A stretch of DNA of 64,000 bases from Empedobacter stercoris (GTDB lineage Bacteria; Bacteroidota; Bacteroidia; Flavobacteriales; Weeksellaceae): NCBI RefSeq assembly GCF_965137335.1, contig NZ_CBCRZD010000009.1. One strand, 5' to 3'. Position 1 is the stretch's first letter. Each line of letters begins with the position of its first letter. This document shows, piece after piece, positions 53,475 to 63,255 of the stretch. The notes beneath the pieces were generated by a model. The model did not search any database. It was not told the origin of the DNA and worked only from the letters and a program-made list of their open reading frames with translations. Position numbers and translations under genes: made by a program.

Positions 53475-54770
53475 ATGACAACTCCAATACATACAAATTC
53501 GCCAACTCAACTAACCTTTGATAATTTTGGACACACTTTGCATCATTTCCAAATCGAATCATTCGATGGTAAATATTTGGTTTATGATACTCGTAATGAT
53601 GACACAAAAATTGGAGAAACTTCTTCTATTTTTTTATTCAATACCAAAACGTTAGAAAATCAGTTAATTTATAAAACCCAAAATCAAACACAGTTTGGAC
53701 CTGGAGTTGGAGCGGTGTCATTTTCTCAAATCGAAAATAAAGTCATTTTCATCCATGGAATTCGCAATGCGAATCAAACAAATCCATATTCAGCTACAAG
53801 AAGAACTGCGATAGCAATTGATTTAGAATATCCGAATCAACCCATTTTTATGGATGCTCGCAACATTCAGCCCCCACTTACCAACGGAGCTTTGAGAGGT
53901 GGAACACATTCGCATTCGTGGAAAAAAGAAACGAATTGGATAAGTTTCACGTACAACGATTTTATTTTAGAACAAGAGTCAAAGCACAATCCTACCGTTA
54001 AAGATCAGCGCGTAGTTGGAATGATGTTTCCCAAAAAAATAGAAGTTGATTTTGATGAAAATTTAGAGAATAATTCGGGCGAAATGTTTTCAATCATCGT
54101 TTCTAAAGTTGTTCCGTTTCCTACAAATGGAAGTGATGAAATTGAAAAAGCTTTTGATGAATGTTGGATAAATTCTTCTCATAACATTGCTTTTCAAGGA
54201 CATGTAAGAGATAAAAATGGTGATTTGAAAACTGAAATTTTTGTCGCAACTATTCCTGATAAAATTATTATTGACGAAACCGATAATTTATTAGGAACGA
54301 CAACAACATTACCAGATGTTCCGAAGTGTATTTCGCAGAAAAGAATCACATTTACCAAAAAAGGAATTAGTAACTTTCGTCATTGGTTACGTTCTTCTCA
54401 AGATGGAAAAGTCATCTACTTTTTAATGGAAGATGAACATCAAACTACACAATTATTTGGCGTAAACTTGATTTCTAACGAGATTATTCAATATTCATTT
54501 TTAGAACAATCAATTGATTCTCCTTTCAATCTATCTGTTGATGGAAAATTAGCTGTTTTTTTTAGTGATCAAAAAATTATCATTTTAGATCTAACCGAAA
54601 AAAAATCGAGCGTACTTTTTCAAAACAACACATTCAATCATCAGTTAACAGGAATCCCTCATTTTTCAAATAACCGAAAAAAAATCTACTTTAACCAATT
54701 TACACCGAATAAATTCAATAAAAAATATATTCAAATCTTCGAAATAGAATTAAATTATGATTATGATTAA
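53475..54770 (+). CDS. DUF3748 (YidR-like) beta-propeller protein
   Basis: 431 residues from the ATG giving MTTPIHTNSPTQLTFDNFGH; an earlier in-frame start would cross the promoter. The DUF3748 landmarks are VYDTRNDDTKIGETSSI, FGPGVGAVSFS, ALRGGTHSHSW and VGMMFPKKIEVD. Repeats such as RHWLRSSQDGKVIYFLMED give a TolB-like propeller. No signal peptide. Function of the family is unknown; members relate to Escherichia coli YidR. TAAATTTG just before the start resembles a -7 element. Confidence 0.82.
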   Translation: MTTPIHTNSPTQLTFDNFGHTLHHFQIESFDGKYLVYDTRNDDTKIGETSSIFLFNTKTLENQLIYKTQNQTQFGPGVGAVSFSQIENKVIFIHGIRNANQTNPYSATRRTAIAIDLEYPNQPIFMDARNIQPPLTNGALRGGTHSHSWKKETNWISFTYNDFILEQESKHNPTVKDQRVVGMMFPKKIEVDFDENLENNSGEMFSIIVSKVVPFPTNGSDEIEKAFDECWINSSHNIAFQGHVRDKNGDLKTEIFVATIPDKIIIDETDNLLGTTTTLPDVPKCISQKRITFTKKGISNFRHWLRSSQDGKVIYFLMEDEHQTTQLFGVNLISNEIIQYSFLEQSIDSPFNLSVDGKLAVFFSDQKIIILDLTEKKSSVLFQNNTFNHQLTGIPHFSNNRKKIYFNQFTPNKFNKKYIQIFEIELNYDYD

Positions 54771-54915
54771 TGTTAAAATTCGAATTGTGATATTAAATGT
54801 TTTGTTTCTATAAAAATTTAGTTCTACATTTAGAATAGATTTTCAACCGAACCTAAAATCTATATCGTTAATTATTGTTCTTATTCAAGAAATAGTCACA
54901 AGAATAAGAACTAAA

Positions 54916-54945
54916 ACAAAACCTCCATTTTGGAGGTTTTTTTTA
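54916..54945 (-). terminator. Terminator of the GNAT/hydrolase gene
   Basis: AAAACCTCCA and TGGAGGTTTT pair around TTT; in the minus direction T-rich sequence follows. It may also serve the upstream plus-strand gene. Confidence 0.82.
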
Positions 54946-54947
54946 GG

Positions 54948-56456
54948 TTATTTTATCAATTGCACTTGGTACAAATCTTTTCGTCTATCCTTCATTGTTT
55001 TTACTGTTCCATATTCATGCAACTCTTTCAAAAGGTACAAATCGACATCAGCAACTAGAACCATTTCGGCATTTGGAGTCGCTTCTGCCTTCACTCCATT
55101 ATTTGGAAATGAGAAATCTGAAGGCGTAAAAACAGCCGATTGAGAATACTGAATATCCATATTGTTAACGCGTGGTAAATTCCCTACAGAACCTGCAATT
55201 GCAACATAACATTCATTTTCTATGGCACGAGCTTGCGCACAACTACGGACACGAGTATATCCATTTTGCGTATCTGTCATGAAAGGAACAAATAAAATTT
55301 CCATTCCTTGATCTGCCAAAATTCTGCTTAATTCAGGAAACTCGACATCGTAACAAATTAGTAATCCAACTTTACCACAATCCGTATCAAAAACTTTGAT
55401 TTCATCACCACCATTTAACGCATAATACTTGAATTCGTTTGGTGTAATATGAATTTTACTGTACGAATCTAATTTACCCGAACGATGACAAAGAAAAGAC
55501 GTATTGTATAGTTTACCATCTTTTATATGTGGCATCGAACCAGAAATAATATTGACATTATAGGTGATGGCAAATTCTTGAATTTTCTTTACAATATCAT
55601 CTGTCATCGTTGCCAATTGATGCATCGCTTCGATTTCCTTCAAGTGATTGTAAGGACTCATTAACGGTGTATTGAAAAACTCTGGAAACATGATAAAATC
55701 CGAACCATAATCACTAACTGCATTTACAAAGAATTCGATTTGATCATAAAAATCCTGTAACCCATTAAACAAACGCATTTGCCATTGCACCAATCCAAGA
55801 CGAATATTACGTTTGGTAGGTGAATTTGATGTTAATTCTGATTCATAATAGATATTATTCCATTCTAATAGCGTCGCATATTCTAACGATTCTTTATCGT
55901 CTTTCAGATAATTTTTCAAGATTTTTTTGACATTAAAATCATTGGAAATTTGGAAAGCCAACGTAGAATCATATATTTCTTTGCTTTTTACTTTCTCAAT
56001 ATATTGACGAGGTGTTAATTCTTTCGAATATTTATAATAATTTGGAATACGACCACCTGCGACAATCGACTTCAGGTTCATCTCTTCACACAATGCTTTT
56101 CGCTCATCATATAAGCGTCTACCTAAGCGAAGTTGACGATAATTTGGATGCACAAAAACCTCTATTCCATACAAAATATCACCTTCAGAATCGTGTTTCA
56201 AGAATTTCCCATTAGAAGTAATCGTATCGTAATCTGACTCAAGATTTGTTTTCTTAGAATTTACAATAATACTTAATGCAGAAGCTACAACTTTACCATC
56301 AACTTCAACACACAATTGTCCTTGTGGAAAAATAGCTAACAATTCTTTTATTTCTTCAACTGTCCATGTTCCAAGTTGATTGTGATAAGCTTCTTTTGTT
56401 GAAATAGTCAAATCACTATAATCTTCAAGTGTCAAATTTCTGACTTGAATATTCAT
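54948..56456 (-). CDS. GNAT acetyltransferase fused to carbon-nitrogen hydrolase
   Basis: 502 residues, two domains. Residues 1-165 form a GNAT fold (YGIEVFVHPNYRQLRLGRRLY is the acetyl-CoA loop). Residues 215-500 form a nitrilase-superfamily hydrolase with the triad E259 (MFPEFF), K334 (YSKIH) and C368 (LICYDVEFP). The fusion is common in Bacteroidota. The hydrolase resembles omega-amidase/carbamoylputrescine types, but the substrate is not known. The order suggests a tandem acylation/deacylation of one metabolite (inference). Confidence 0.9.
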   Translation of the reverse strand: MNIQVRNLTLEDYSDLTISTKEAYHNQLGTWTVEEIKELLAIFPQGQLCVEVDGKVVASALSIIVNSKKTNLESDYDTITSNGKFLKHDSEGDILYGIEVFVHPNYRQLRLGRRLYDERKALCEEMNLKSIVAGGRIPNYYKYSKELTPRQYIEKVKSKEIYDSTLAFQISNDFNVKKILKNYLKDDKESLEYATLLEWNNIYYESELTSNSPTKRNIRLGLVQWQMRLFNGLQDFYDQIEFFVNAVSDYGSDFIMFPEFFNTPLMSPYNHLKEIEAMHQLATMTDDIVKKIQEFAITYNVNIISGSMPHIKDGKLYNTSFLCHRSGKLDSYSKIHITPNEFKYYALNGGDEIKVFDTDCGKVGLLICYDVEFPELSRILADQGMEILFVPFMTDTQNGYTRVRSCAQARAIENECYVAIAGSVGNLPRVNNMDIQYSQSAVFTPSDFSFPNNGVKAEATPNAEMVLVADVDLYLLKELHEYGTVKTMKDRRKDLYQVQLIK

Positions 56457-56561
56457 TTTATTAAGATTTTTATTTGGTCTTAAATTAACAAATAATAATC
56501 CAATTTACAATTATAAAAAAATAAATTTACGCTTACCTTCGTAAGGTAGATGAATTAGAAA

Positions 56562-57590
56562 ATGAAAGATGTAAAAATAGCATTTAAAAAGCCCATTTAT
56601 CCTATTTGCGAAGAGTTGAATCATTATTTAGAAAAATATCATCGCACAACTAAAGCGAGTATAGAATATGATGATTTGATGCGTTTTTCGGGCTGTGTTG
56701 CTTTGGAAGATAAAGAAGGAAATGACACCCATTGGTTGGGTGTTTATTATACCGATTCGGAGCATCAAGAAATACAAGATAGTTTGAATAGAATTTACAC
56801 CTACTTGCACTCGGATGGTGATGAAGAGTCGTTACCTTATCTCGTTGTTGATTCTATTGATTATTGTACATTCGGAAATTCGAAACCCTTCCGAATTCGT
56901 GTGAGAAATATTCTGAATGATAATTATACCAATTTCTATATTAAACAAGCGGATGCTTCGCGTATTTATGGTTTAGAATTAGAAGATATTTTGTCTCCGC
57001 ACCGAATTAATTTTTTGGTGTATAAGAATACGCTTATTGAGGAACATATTTTAGGAATACCAGGCGATGTTTTCATTAAAAATGATTTGGATAAATGTAA
57101 CGATTTAGAAAAAAATCAGATTGCGAAGGAATTTGTAAAATTTAATGAACGTTGTTTTATTGGTCTTTTGGGCGATATGCGTTCGTATAACTATGTGGTA
57201 ATTCCGATCCATGATTTTGATCAAGTGATTTACAGAATTCGACCAATCGATTTTGATCAACAATGTTATGAAGGAAATCTAAAAATATATCGTCCACAAT
57301 ATTTTAAAGAGAATCGAATAATGGTTGATTTAGTCAATGATCGTTTAAAACCTAATTCTATCGATCAATATCGAAAAGAAGTAAAATCATTGATCACAAA
57401 AAGAATTTCAAACAGCTCAAAGCGTTTTCGAGATTTAATGAAAATCATAAAAAAAGACACGATTTCTAAAGATGAAAATATAGAACAATTACGAAAAGGT
57501 TTCGCGAAGTTTTACAAAGACCAATCGTATGAAAATTGTAAGACTATGGGCGAAATTTTGCATAAAGCTATCATTAACAGTTTGGAATAA
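56562..57590 (+). CDS. Hypothetical protein, possibly kinase-like
   Basis: 342 residues, soluble, no signal peptide. LVYKNTLIEEHILGIPGDVF, CFIGLLGDMRSYNYVVIP and IRPIDFDQQCYEGN resemble, in order, a helix-C glutamate, a catalytic loop (D...N) and a metal-binding D of protein-kinase-like folds. The N-terminal 120 residues form another domain. No glycine-rich loop is evident, so this is only a suggestion. It stands alone between terminators; family not recognised. Confidence 0.6.
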   Translation: MKDVKIAFKKPIYPICEELNHYLEKYHRTTKASIEYDDLMRFSGCVALEDKEGNDTHWLGVYYTDSEHQEIQDSLNRIYTYLHSDGDEESLPYLVVDSIDYCTFGNSKPFRIRVRNILNDNYTNFYIKQADASRIYGLELEDILSPHRINFLVYKNTLIEEHILGIPGDVFIKNDLDKCNDLEKNQIAKEFVKFNERCFIGLLGDMRSYNYVVIPIHDFDQVIYRIRPIDFDQQCYEGNLKIYRPQYFKENRIMVDLVNDRLKPNSIDQYRKEVKSLITKRISNSSKRFRDLMKIIKKDTISKDENIEQLRKGFAKFYKDQSYENCKTMGEILHKAIINSLE

Positions 57591-57597
57591 AAACAAT

Positions 57598-57632
57598 AAA
57601 AGCTTCTCAAAATTGAGAAGCTTTCTTTTTTA
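57598..57632. terminator. Bidirectional terminator near 57.6 kb
   Basis: AAAGCTTCTCAA and TTGAGAAGCTTT form a 12-bp stem with an AA loop between converging genes, then T-rich sequence. Confidence 0.88.
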
Positions 57633-57638
57633 TAGAAA

Positions 57639-57887
57639 TTAGTTTTTTAATAACTGCTTTCTGAAACGTAAAGCAACCAATCCTGCCCCTATTACCAATA
57701 ATGGTAAATAATCATCGATTGGTGTTGGATCTTGATCTGCACTAGGATAATTTGGATCATCTGTATCATCAGCTTTTTGAGTAGTGTTATTACTTTCAAA
57801 AAAACGAATTCCACCTTTTTCAGTGTTTGCAAAAGTCACAGTAGACATCAAACAAAATAATAAGGTTATTTTTTTTATATTTTTCAT
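57639..57887 (-). CDS. Small PID-CTERM-like anchored protein
   Basis: 82 residues: signal peptide (KITLLFCLMSTVTFANTE), an acidic linker (DDTDDPNYPSADQDPTPIDD), then a C-terminal membrane helix YLPLLVIGAGLVALRF and basic end RKQLLKN. The P-I-D motif just before the helix, with basic residues after it, matches PID-CTERM sorting signals of Flavobacteriia, thought to be processed by a dedicated exosortase (from memory). It follows the T9SS cargo gene by 7 nt, likely the same transcript. Confidence 0.6.
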   Translation of the reverse strand: MKNIKKITLLFCLMSTVTFANTEKGGIRFFESNNTTQKADDTDDPNYPSADQDPTPIDDYLPLLVIGAGLVALRFRKQLLKN

Positions 57888-57894
57888 ACGTTAA

Positions 57895-60856
57895 TTATTT
57901 TAAAATTACTTTTCTAGATTCAGTTGTACCATTTGTATTCTCTACAACAACGACTACAACTTGAGGATTTACATTTAGGTTAAGAACATAAGATTTTGCA
58001 TTAACGTACTGAAAGTTTTGTAATTGTCTTCCTGAGATATCAACTAATTTGATTGATTTTATCGTTTCATCAGATGAAATTGTGATTTGCTTATTTTTTG
58101 CATAAACTACCAATCCTTTCACTTTAGATAAATCGTTAGAAGATAATGTTTTATTCTGATAAATAACCTCAAAACGATCATTAATTTCTCCAGCTTCAGT
58201 CTCGAATGAATATGATTTTAATTCTGATAAGTTAACTACTTTATTTAATTTTTTGTCAACTAAATAAATGTTTTGATTTTCGAAAACTCCTTCAAATTTC
58301 TCTAAATTAATTTGATATGTACCAGCATCTTTTACAATATAAGCTAATTCAAATGAATCTTCTTTGTCGAAATCTCCACGTCCTTGAATAACGTATAAGT
58401 CGTTGTTTAATAAAGAATATAATCCTTGTGATTTTTCAAATGGTTTTGCATCAAAATTTTGATCATATTCAGTTGTTGATTCACTTACATATCCAATTAA
58501 TGAAGAGCTAAAACTATTTTCATTATTTGATAAAGTTAACCAATATCTATTTTTTTGTCCTTTGATATAAACAGGATTATTAGCTGCAACACGCATTGAG
58601 TTGTTAAGAACTAAGTTACCTGTATTGGCTACTTGTGCTATAAACCCTTGTGCTATATCAAGATTTGAAGAAGTTACTGCTGCATCATTCCAACCTATAC
58701 CATTATAAATTGCCCAGTTAGAACCTCCTTGATATACTCCGTCTACAATATGTTTTGAGTGTGTCCAAACATATACTGCATTTACTCCTACTGATGTATT
58801 AGCAGCAATTAAAGCATCTAAACTAAGTGGTGACGCGTAAGGATTTCCTACAGCATTATTTCCTTTAGAAGCTTTAGTTACATGAATCGTTACTTCTCCA
58901 TTAAATAGTTGACCTCTGAATGAACTATCAAATACCTGAGCTTCACCTTCTCCATAATTATTATAATTATTAGGAGCTCTAAAAGAAATTAATTCTCCTA
59001 CTTTAAAATTATCTGTAGCAGTTACGTTCTCTATCCAATCATTTGTTGATTCTAAAAATCTTGCAAAACGATTTGTTAACGTATTTGGAGAAATTTCGAA
59101 AATATTTTGATTAATAACTGGCGAAGACCACATTAAATTTTCTAAACGGTAAATAGGTGTTGACTTTCTATTAAAAATAGCAGTACCTACATTCGTTGCA
59201 TTGTCATTGTTTTGAATTAAGTAAGCTCCATGCTCAAAACTTAAAGTTGCATTATTAACAACTTCATTTTCGACTGTAATTGTAATTCCTGCAGGAATTG
59301 TCATCTCATTTTCTACTGTTAATTTTTTCGCAGAAAAACTTGCAGTTGGAACGGCTTTTAAAACAGCTTCTTTTGTTAAATCTGGTTCTCCGTTTGACCA
59401 AGCCCCATTTTCCCAAGCTGTAGAACTATTTGTAGCTGAACATTGGATTTTAACATTATCAATAAATGCTCTTTTTACTGATGTTTCTAATTTCAAGGTA
59501 GATCCTGCTGCAACATTGTCAAAACTTACAGTTACATTTTCAAAGGCGTTAGCTATTGTTGCAGTGTATGTTACATTTTTAGTTTCTGTACCTAATGTAA
59601 CATTCATGCTACCTTCTACCGAAGTCCATCCTTTTACATCAAAACTTACAGTAACATTACCTGAAATTTCATCAAGTGTTTTAGAAGTGATAGCTCCCGT
59701 CTTACTGCTAGTTCCTAATCTTACAACCTCTCCTGCCTGATAAGCACTAGATGTTGTTGGAAAATTGCTATTTCCATTCCAAGCCGTATTAGATCCTGTT
59801 CCACTTGTATTATTACCATTTAAACCATCAAATGTTTCCTCAAAACAATACGTTGCATTTGGATCATTAGCTCTTACATCAAAAGTTGTTGTATATTCAT
59901 TAAAGTTATCTGTACTTAATGCTGTTGCAGTAATAGTTGTAGAACCAATCCCTTCAAATGATAAGATATTTCCGTTTGTAGAAACAATAGAGTTATCCGC
60001 AGATGTATACACAATATTTATCCCTTGTTCTGTTTGGGTTGGTAACCCAGCAAAAGTTGTTCCCTGGTCTTGAGTTAAATTCTCAAATGTATAATTTACG
60101 GTTTGATCTGCTTTAGCTATTTCAAAAGTTATATCGGCAGGAGTAGAAGTTCCATACTTATTTGTAGCTGTTACTTGAGCAACAAAAGTTCCTAGTTGAG
60201 TTGGAGTTCCTGAAAAAACGCCATTACCGAAAGTGATTCCTTGAGGTAAAGTTCCGGTTTGTGCCCAAGATGTAGGATTGTTAGTAACTGTTATAGCTCC
60301 ATCTATTAACAACACACCGTAAGTTCCTGTAATTGTTTTTGCAGTAACTACTGGCGGTTGGTTGGTATTAACTGTATATGTAACTTCTATTTTCTTTACA
60401 TATAAAGCTTTACTTGATGTTTGCACCCAATTTAAAGCAATTTCACCTGAATTATTTCCTGTAAATGTGTATTCAGTATTTGTACTGCTTATATTTTGTG
60501 AATCACCAAAATCAGAGCCACCAACTGTTACTTGTAAACTTGCTTCAACTGAAGAAGCTCCAGAAGTAAATACCTTAATAGATGAAATTACCCCAGGTAT
60601 TTTCGGTAGTTTTTAAAATCAAGCTACTTGCAGAATTTTTACTCGATCCTACTTGTTGTCCTTTAGCATTTTCGTATCCAAAAAAACCTCCATTGGTAGT
60701 TAAGTTCCAATTTACAGAATTTAACGACTCTGTTTGTTCAGTTCCTGCAAAAATTTTACTTTCAAAAGTGTAAGTATAAGTCATCTGCCCAAAAGCAGTA
60801 AAGGATACCAATCCTACCAGGAGAAATATCCAATTGAAAAAGTAAATTTTCTTCAT
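57895..60856 (-). pseudogene. Large T9SS cargo protein split by a 1-nt frameshift
   Basis: The 5' part has signal peptide KKIYFFNWIFLLVGLVSFTAFGQ and runs 93 residues to a stop at 60575-60577. The main part (843 residues from the first ATG) is in another frame. Deleting one A from the AAAA at about 60601-60604 joins TTE to IPGVISSIKVFTSGASSVE, giving about 985 residues. Domains: a carbohydrate-binding-like N-part, Ig/cadherin-like repeats (TYGVLLIDGAITVTNNPTSW), a jelly-roll-like part, a region with RFARFLESTNDWIENVTA, and a C-terminal T9SS-type sorting domain with SIKLVDISGRQLQNF. Confidence 0.78.
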
Positions 60857-60982
60857 AAATAAAATATTTGTTTAGTTAAACAGAAGTAATGTTAATTTTT
60901 ATATTTAGCATTAATATAACATTAACAAAAATAATACATAAAATTTACTTAAGTATTTTTAAATGAGTATTCTACAAAAAAA

Positions 60983-61013
60983 AAATCCGCTAACAAATAA
61001 ATGTTAACGGATC
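60983..61013 (-). terminator. Terminator of the GAPDH gene
   Basis: ATCCGCTAACA and TGTTAACGGAT pair along 11 bp with one mismatch; T-rich on the minus strand afterwards. Confidence 0.78.
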
Positions 61014-61040
61014 AATTTTAAATAAAGGGAAAAAATACTA

Positions 61041-62480
61041 TTAATAGTATGTATATCTTCTAACACCTGCAATGTGTTTTGCTAAACGCATTACTTGGTG
61101 ACTGTATCCATATTCGTTATCGTACCAAACGTACATCACAACGTTTTTACCATCAGCAGAAACAATTGTCGCATTACTATCGAAAATCGACGGAGCAGAA
61201 GTTCCTACGATATCAGAAGAAACCAATTCATTATTCAACGAATATTTAATTTGTTCTACCAATTCTCCGTTCAACGCAGCGTCTTTCATCAAGTTGTTTA
61301 CCGCTTCTACAGAAGTATCTTTACTAACTTCTAAATTCAATACGACCAAAGATCCATTTGGAACTGGAACTCGAATAGCATTTGAAGTTAATTTACCTGC
61401 TAAACTTGGTAATGCTTTAGCTACAGCGCTTCCTGCACCAGTTTCTGTAATAACCATGTTTAAGGCAGCTGCACGTCCACGACGGTATTTTTTATGCATA
61501 TTATCAACCAAATTTTGGTCGTTTGTATAAGCATGAATTGTTTCTAAATGCCCTTTTACCACTCCTAAGTTATCTTCAACAACTTTTAAAATTGGTGTAA
61601 TCGCATTTGTTGTACAAGAAGCCGCAGAGAAAATGTTTACATTTTCTGGATTATGTTCTTCATGGTTTACACCATAAACAATATTAGGAACACCTTTACC
61701 AGGTGCTGTTAATAAAACTTTGTCTGCACCAACAGATTTCAAATGACGAGATAAAGCCTCTTCATCTTTAAAAACACCTGTGTTATCGATAATTAAAGCT
61801 TCATTAATTCCATAAGCTGTATAATCGATATCTTCTGGTTGAGCTGCAGAAATCATGTGCACAGTAACACCATTCACAATCAATGCATTGTTTTCGTGGT
61901 CTGCTACTACATTTCCATCAAAATCACCATGAACAGAATCATGACGCAATAAAGATGCTCTTTTTTCTAATAAAACCGGATCGTGCTTATCGCGTGTTAC
62001 AACAGCACGTAATCTCAACTGTTGACCTTTTCCCATTTGAGAAGCCAATTCACGCGCTAATAAACGTCCAATTCTACCAAAACCATAAAGCACAACATCT
62101 TTTGGCTCTACATTTTTTACATTTCTACTATCACCTAATTTTTCTTCAACAAAAGCTTCTGCTGAAGTATAATTTCCTGAAGTATATTCTTTTGCTAATT
62201 TTCCAACATCAAGTCGAGAAGCTGGTAAATTTGCTTGAAAAATTGCTTTTGCAATCGCTAAAGTATCATCAATAGCAATTTTGTTTTCAACAAATTCTTC
62301 TGCATATTGGTGTAAATTTACGATATCACTAACGTTTTTATCAACTAATTGATTACGGAAGATTACCAATTCAACAGATTGATCGTACCATAAATCTGAA
62401 ACAATTTTAATGAATTCTACAACCTTTTTGCTCATTTCATTGAAAGACGCAAGTTGCTGATCATAAGAAGAGTGGTTCAT
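61041..62480 (-). CDS. gap: Glyceraldehyde-3-phosphate dehydrogenase, long form
   Basis: 479 residues against about 335 for ordinary enzymes, with a helical N-terminal extension of some 125 residues (VKNVEPKDVVLYGFGRIGR marks the join). NAD site GFGRIG (133-138), catalytic C289 in AASCTTNAITP, later RGRAAALNMVITETGA and WYDNEYGYSHQVM. It oxidises glyceraldehyde 3-phosphate with phosphate in glycolysis or gluconeogenesis. Extended GAPDHs are common in Bacteroidota. A 26-bp LacI-type palindrome lies about 220 nt upstream. Confidence 0.94.
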   Translation of the reverse strand: MNHSSYDQQLASFNEMSKKVVEFIKIVSDLWYDQSVELVIFRNQLVDKNVSDIVNLHQYAEEFVENKIAIDDTLAIAKAIFQANLPASRLDVGKLAKEYTSGNYTSAEAFVEEKLGDSRNVKNVEPKDVVLYGFGRIGRLLARELASQMGKGQQLRLRAVVTRDKHDPVLLEKRASLLRHDSVHGDFDGNVVADHENNALIVNGVTVHMISAAQPEDIDYTAYGINEALIIDNTGVFKDEEALSRHLKSVGADKVLLTAPGKGVPNIVYGVNHEEHNPENVNIFSAASCTTNAITPILKVVEDNLGVVKGHLETIHAYTNDQNLVDNMHKKYRRGRAAALNMVITETGAGSAVAKALPSLAGKLTSNAIRVPVPNGSLVVLNLEVSKDTSVEAVNNLMKDAALNGELVEQIKYSLNNELVSSDIVGTSAPSIFDSNATIVSADGKNVVMYVWYDNEYGYSHQVMRLAKHIAGVRRYTYY

Positions 62481-62697
62481 TTTAGAAAATGTTTAAATGT
62501 GTTTATTTACTTAATTCTTCGCAAAAGTAATCAATTATAACGATTTCGTATATTTTTTTTACAAAAACTAATGATTGTCATTAAAAACAGATCATTTCCA
62601 GCAAAATTTTAATGAAGAATAAATTTTTACACTAAAAAATAACATTCTCAAAATAGGATTAAAAGCATATTAATAAACAAGTTAAAGCAATAGCTAT
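62481..62697. other. Intergenic region upstream of gap
   Basis: AT-rich spacer between the gap start and the palindrome, without an ORF I can support. On the minus strand the promoter of gap must lie here; no clear TAnnTTTG element was identified. Confidence 0.4.
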
Positions 62698-62723
62698 ATT
62701 TCACGAAAACGTTTTCGTGAAAT
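62698..62723. promoter_or_regulatory. 26-bp perfect palindrome, LacI-family-type operator
   Basis: ATTTCACGAAAAC followed by its exact complement. The centre GAAAACGTTTTC is the typical core bound by LacI/GalR-family regulators. It lies 19 nt before the -33 box of tRNA-Ser and about 220 nt before gap. The bound regulator is not in the window. Confidence 0.55.
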
Positions 62724-62741
62724 TAAAGTTTGAAATTTTAA

Positions 62742-62772
62742 TTTGGTAATTCGAAAAAGCATTCTATATTTG
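62742..62772 (+). promoter_or_regulatory. Promoter of tRNA-Ser
   Basis: TTTG at 62742-62745, 19 nt spacer, TATATTTG at 62765-62772, then CACTCG: an exact Bacteroidota -33/-7 promoter. Confidence 0.82.
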
Positions 62773-62802
62773 CACTCGCAATACGCAATAAACAGCGTTT
62801 TT

Positions 62803-62887
62803 GGAGAGTTGGCAGAGTGGTCGAATGCGGCAGTCTTGAAAACTGTTGAGGGTCACACCTCCGGGGGTTCGAATCCCTCACTCTCCG
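62803..62887 (+). tRNA. tRNA-Ser (anticodon TGA)
   Basis: An 85-nt class II tRNA: acceptor GGAGAGT/ACTCTCC with discriminator G, anticodon stem GCAGT/ACTGT with loop CTTGAAA (anticodon TGA), a long variable arm (TGAGGGTCACACCTCC) and T-arm GGGGG-TTCGAAT-CCCTC. CCA is not encoded. Confidence 0.94.
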
Positions 62888-62892
62888 CTGAT

Positions 62893-62928
62893 AAAGCCCA
62901 ATAGAGTAATCTGTTGGGCTTTTTGTTT
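62893..62928 (+). terminator. Terminator of tRNA-Ser
   Basis: AAAGCCCAA and TTGGGCTTT pair around a 14-nt loop, then T-rich sequence. Confidence 0.8.
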
Positions 62929-63045
62929 TCATCAACTCCTAAAAACAAAAAATTATAGTTGCGAAGCATGTAAGTTTTTCTTAGAATCTATTTTCCTTTT
63001 CTTAGGAATATGAAACACCTTCACTCTCGCACATCGAGTTAAAAT

Positions 63046-63072
63046 CACAAATTGCAAATCTGCGACATCGGG
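63046..63072 (-). repeat. Solitary REP copy related to the RAYT repeats
   Basis: CACAAATTGCAAATCTGCG then ACATCGGG, 24 of 27 positions identical to the right repeat of the RAYT element 9.7 kb away. No transposase gene is nearby. The rest of the 62.93-63.25 kb gap shows nothing else I can support. Confidence 0.78.
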
Positions 63073-63255
63073 CTATAATATACTGGTTGTAATTCTTGTG
63101 GTTACAAATAGTGTTGTAGTTTTAGAAGTAAATAATAATAAAATATGAATGTTTAGTTTATTATTTCAAAGAAACTTAAATGATGAATGAAAATGAACAT
63201 TAAAATTTCTTAAAGAATCTTTCTGTCACTTTTTTATTCATTGAATATATATAAT

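Noticed and set aside
62738..62935. A short minus-strand frame with RVRDSNPRRCDPQQFSRLP
   Set aside because: This is the antisense of tRNA-Ser, a well-known artefact.
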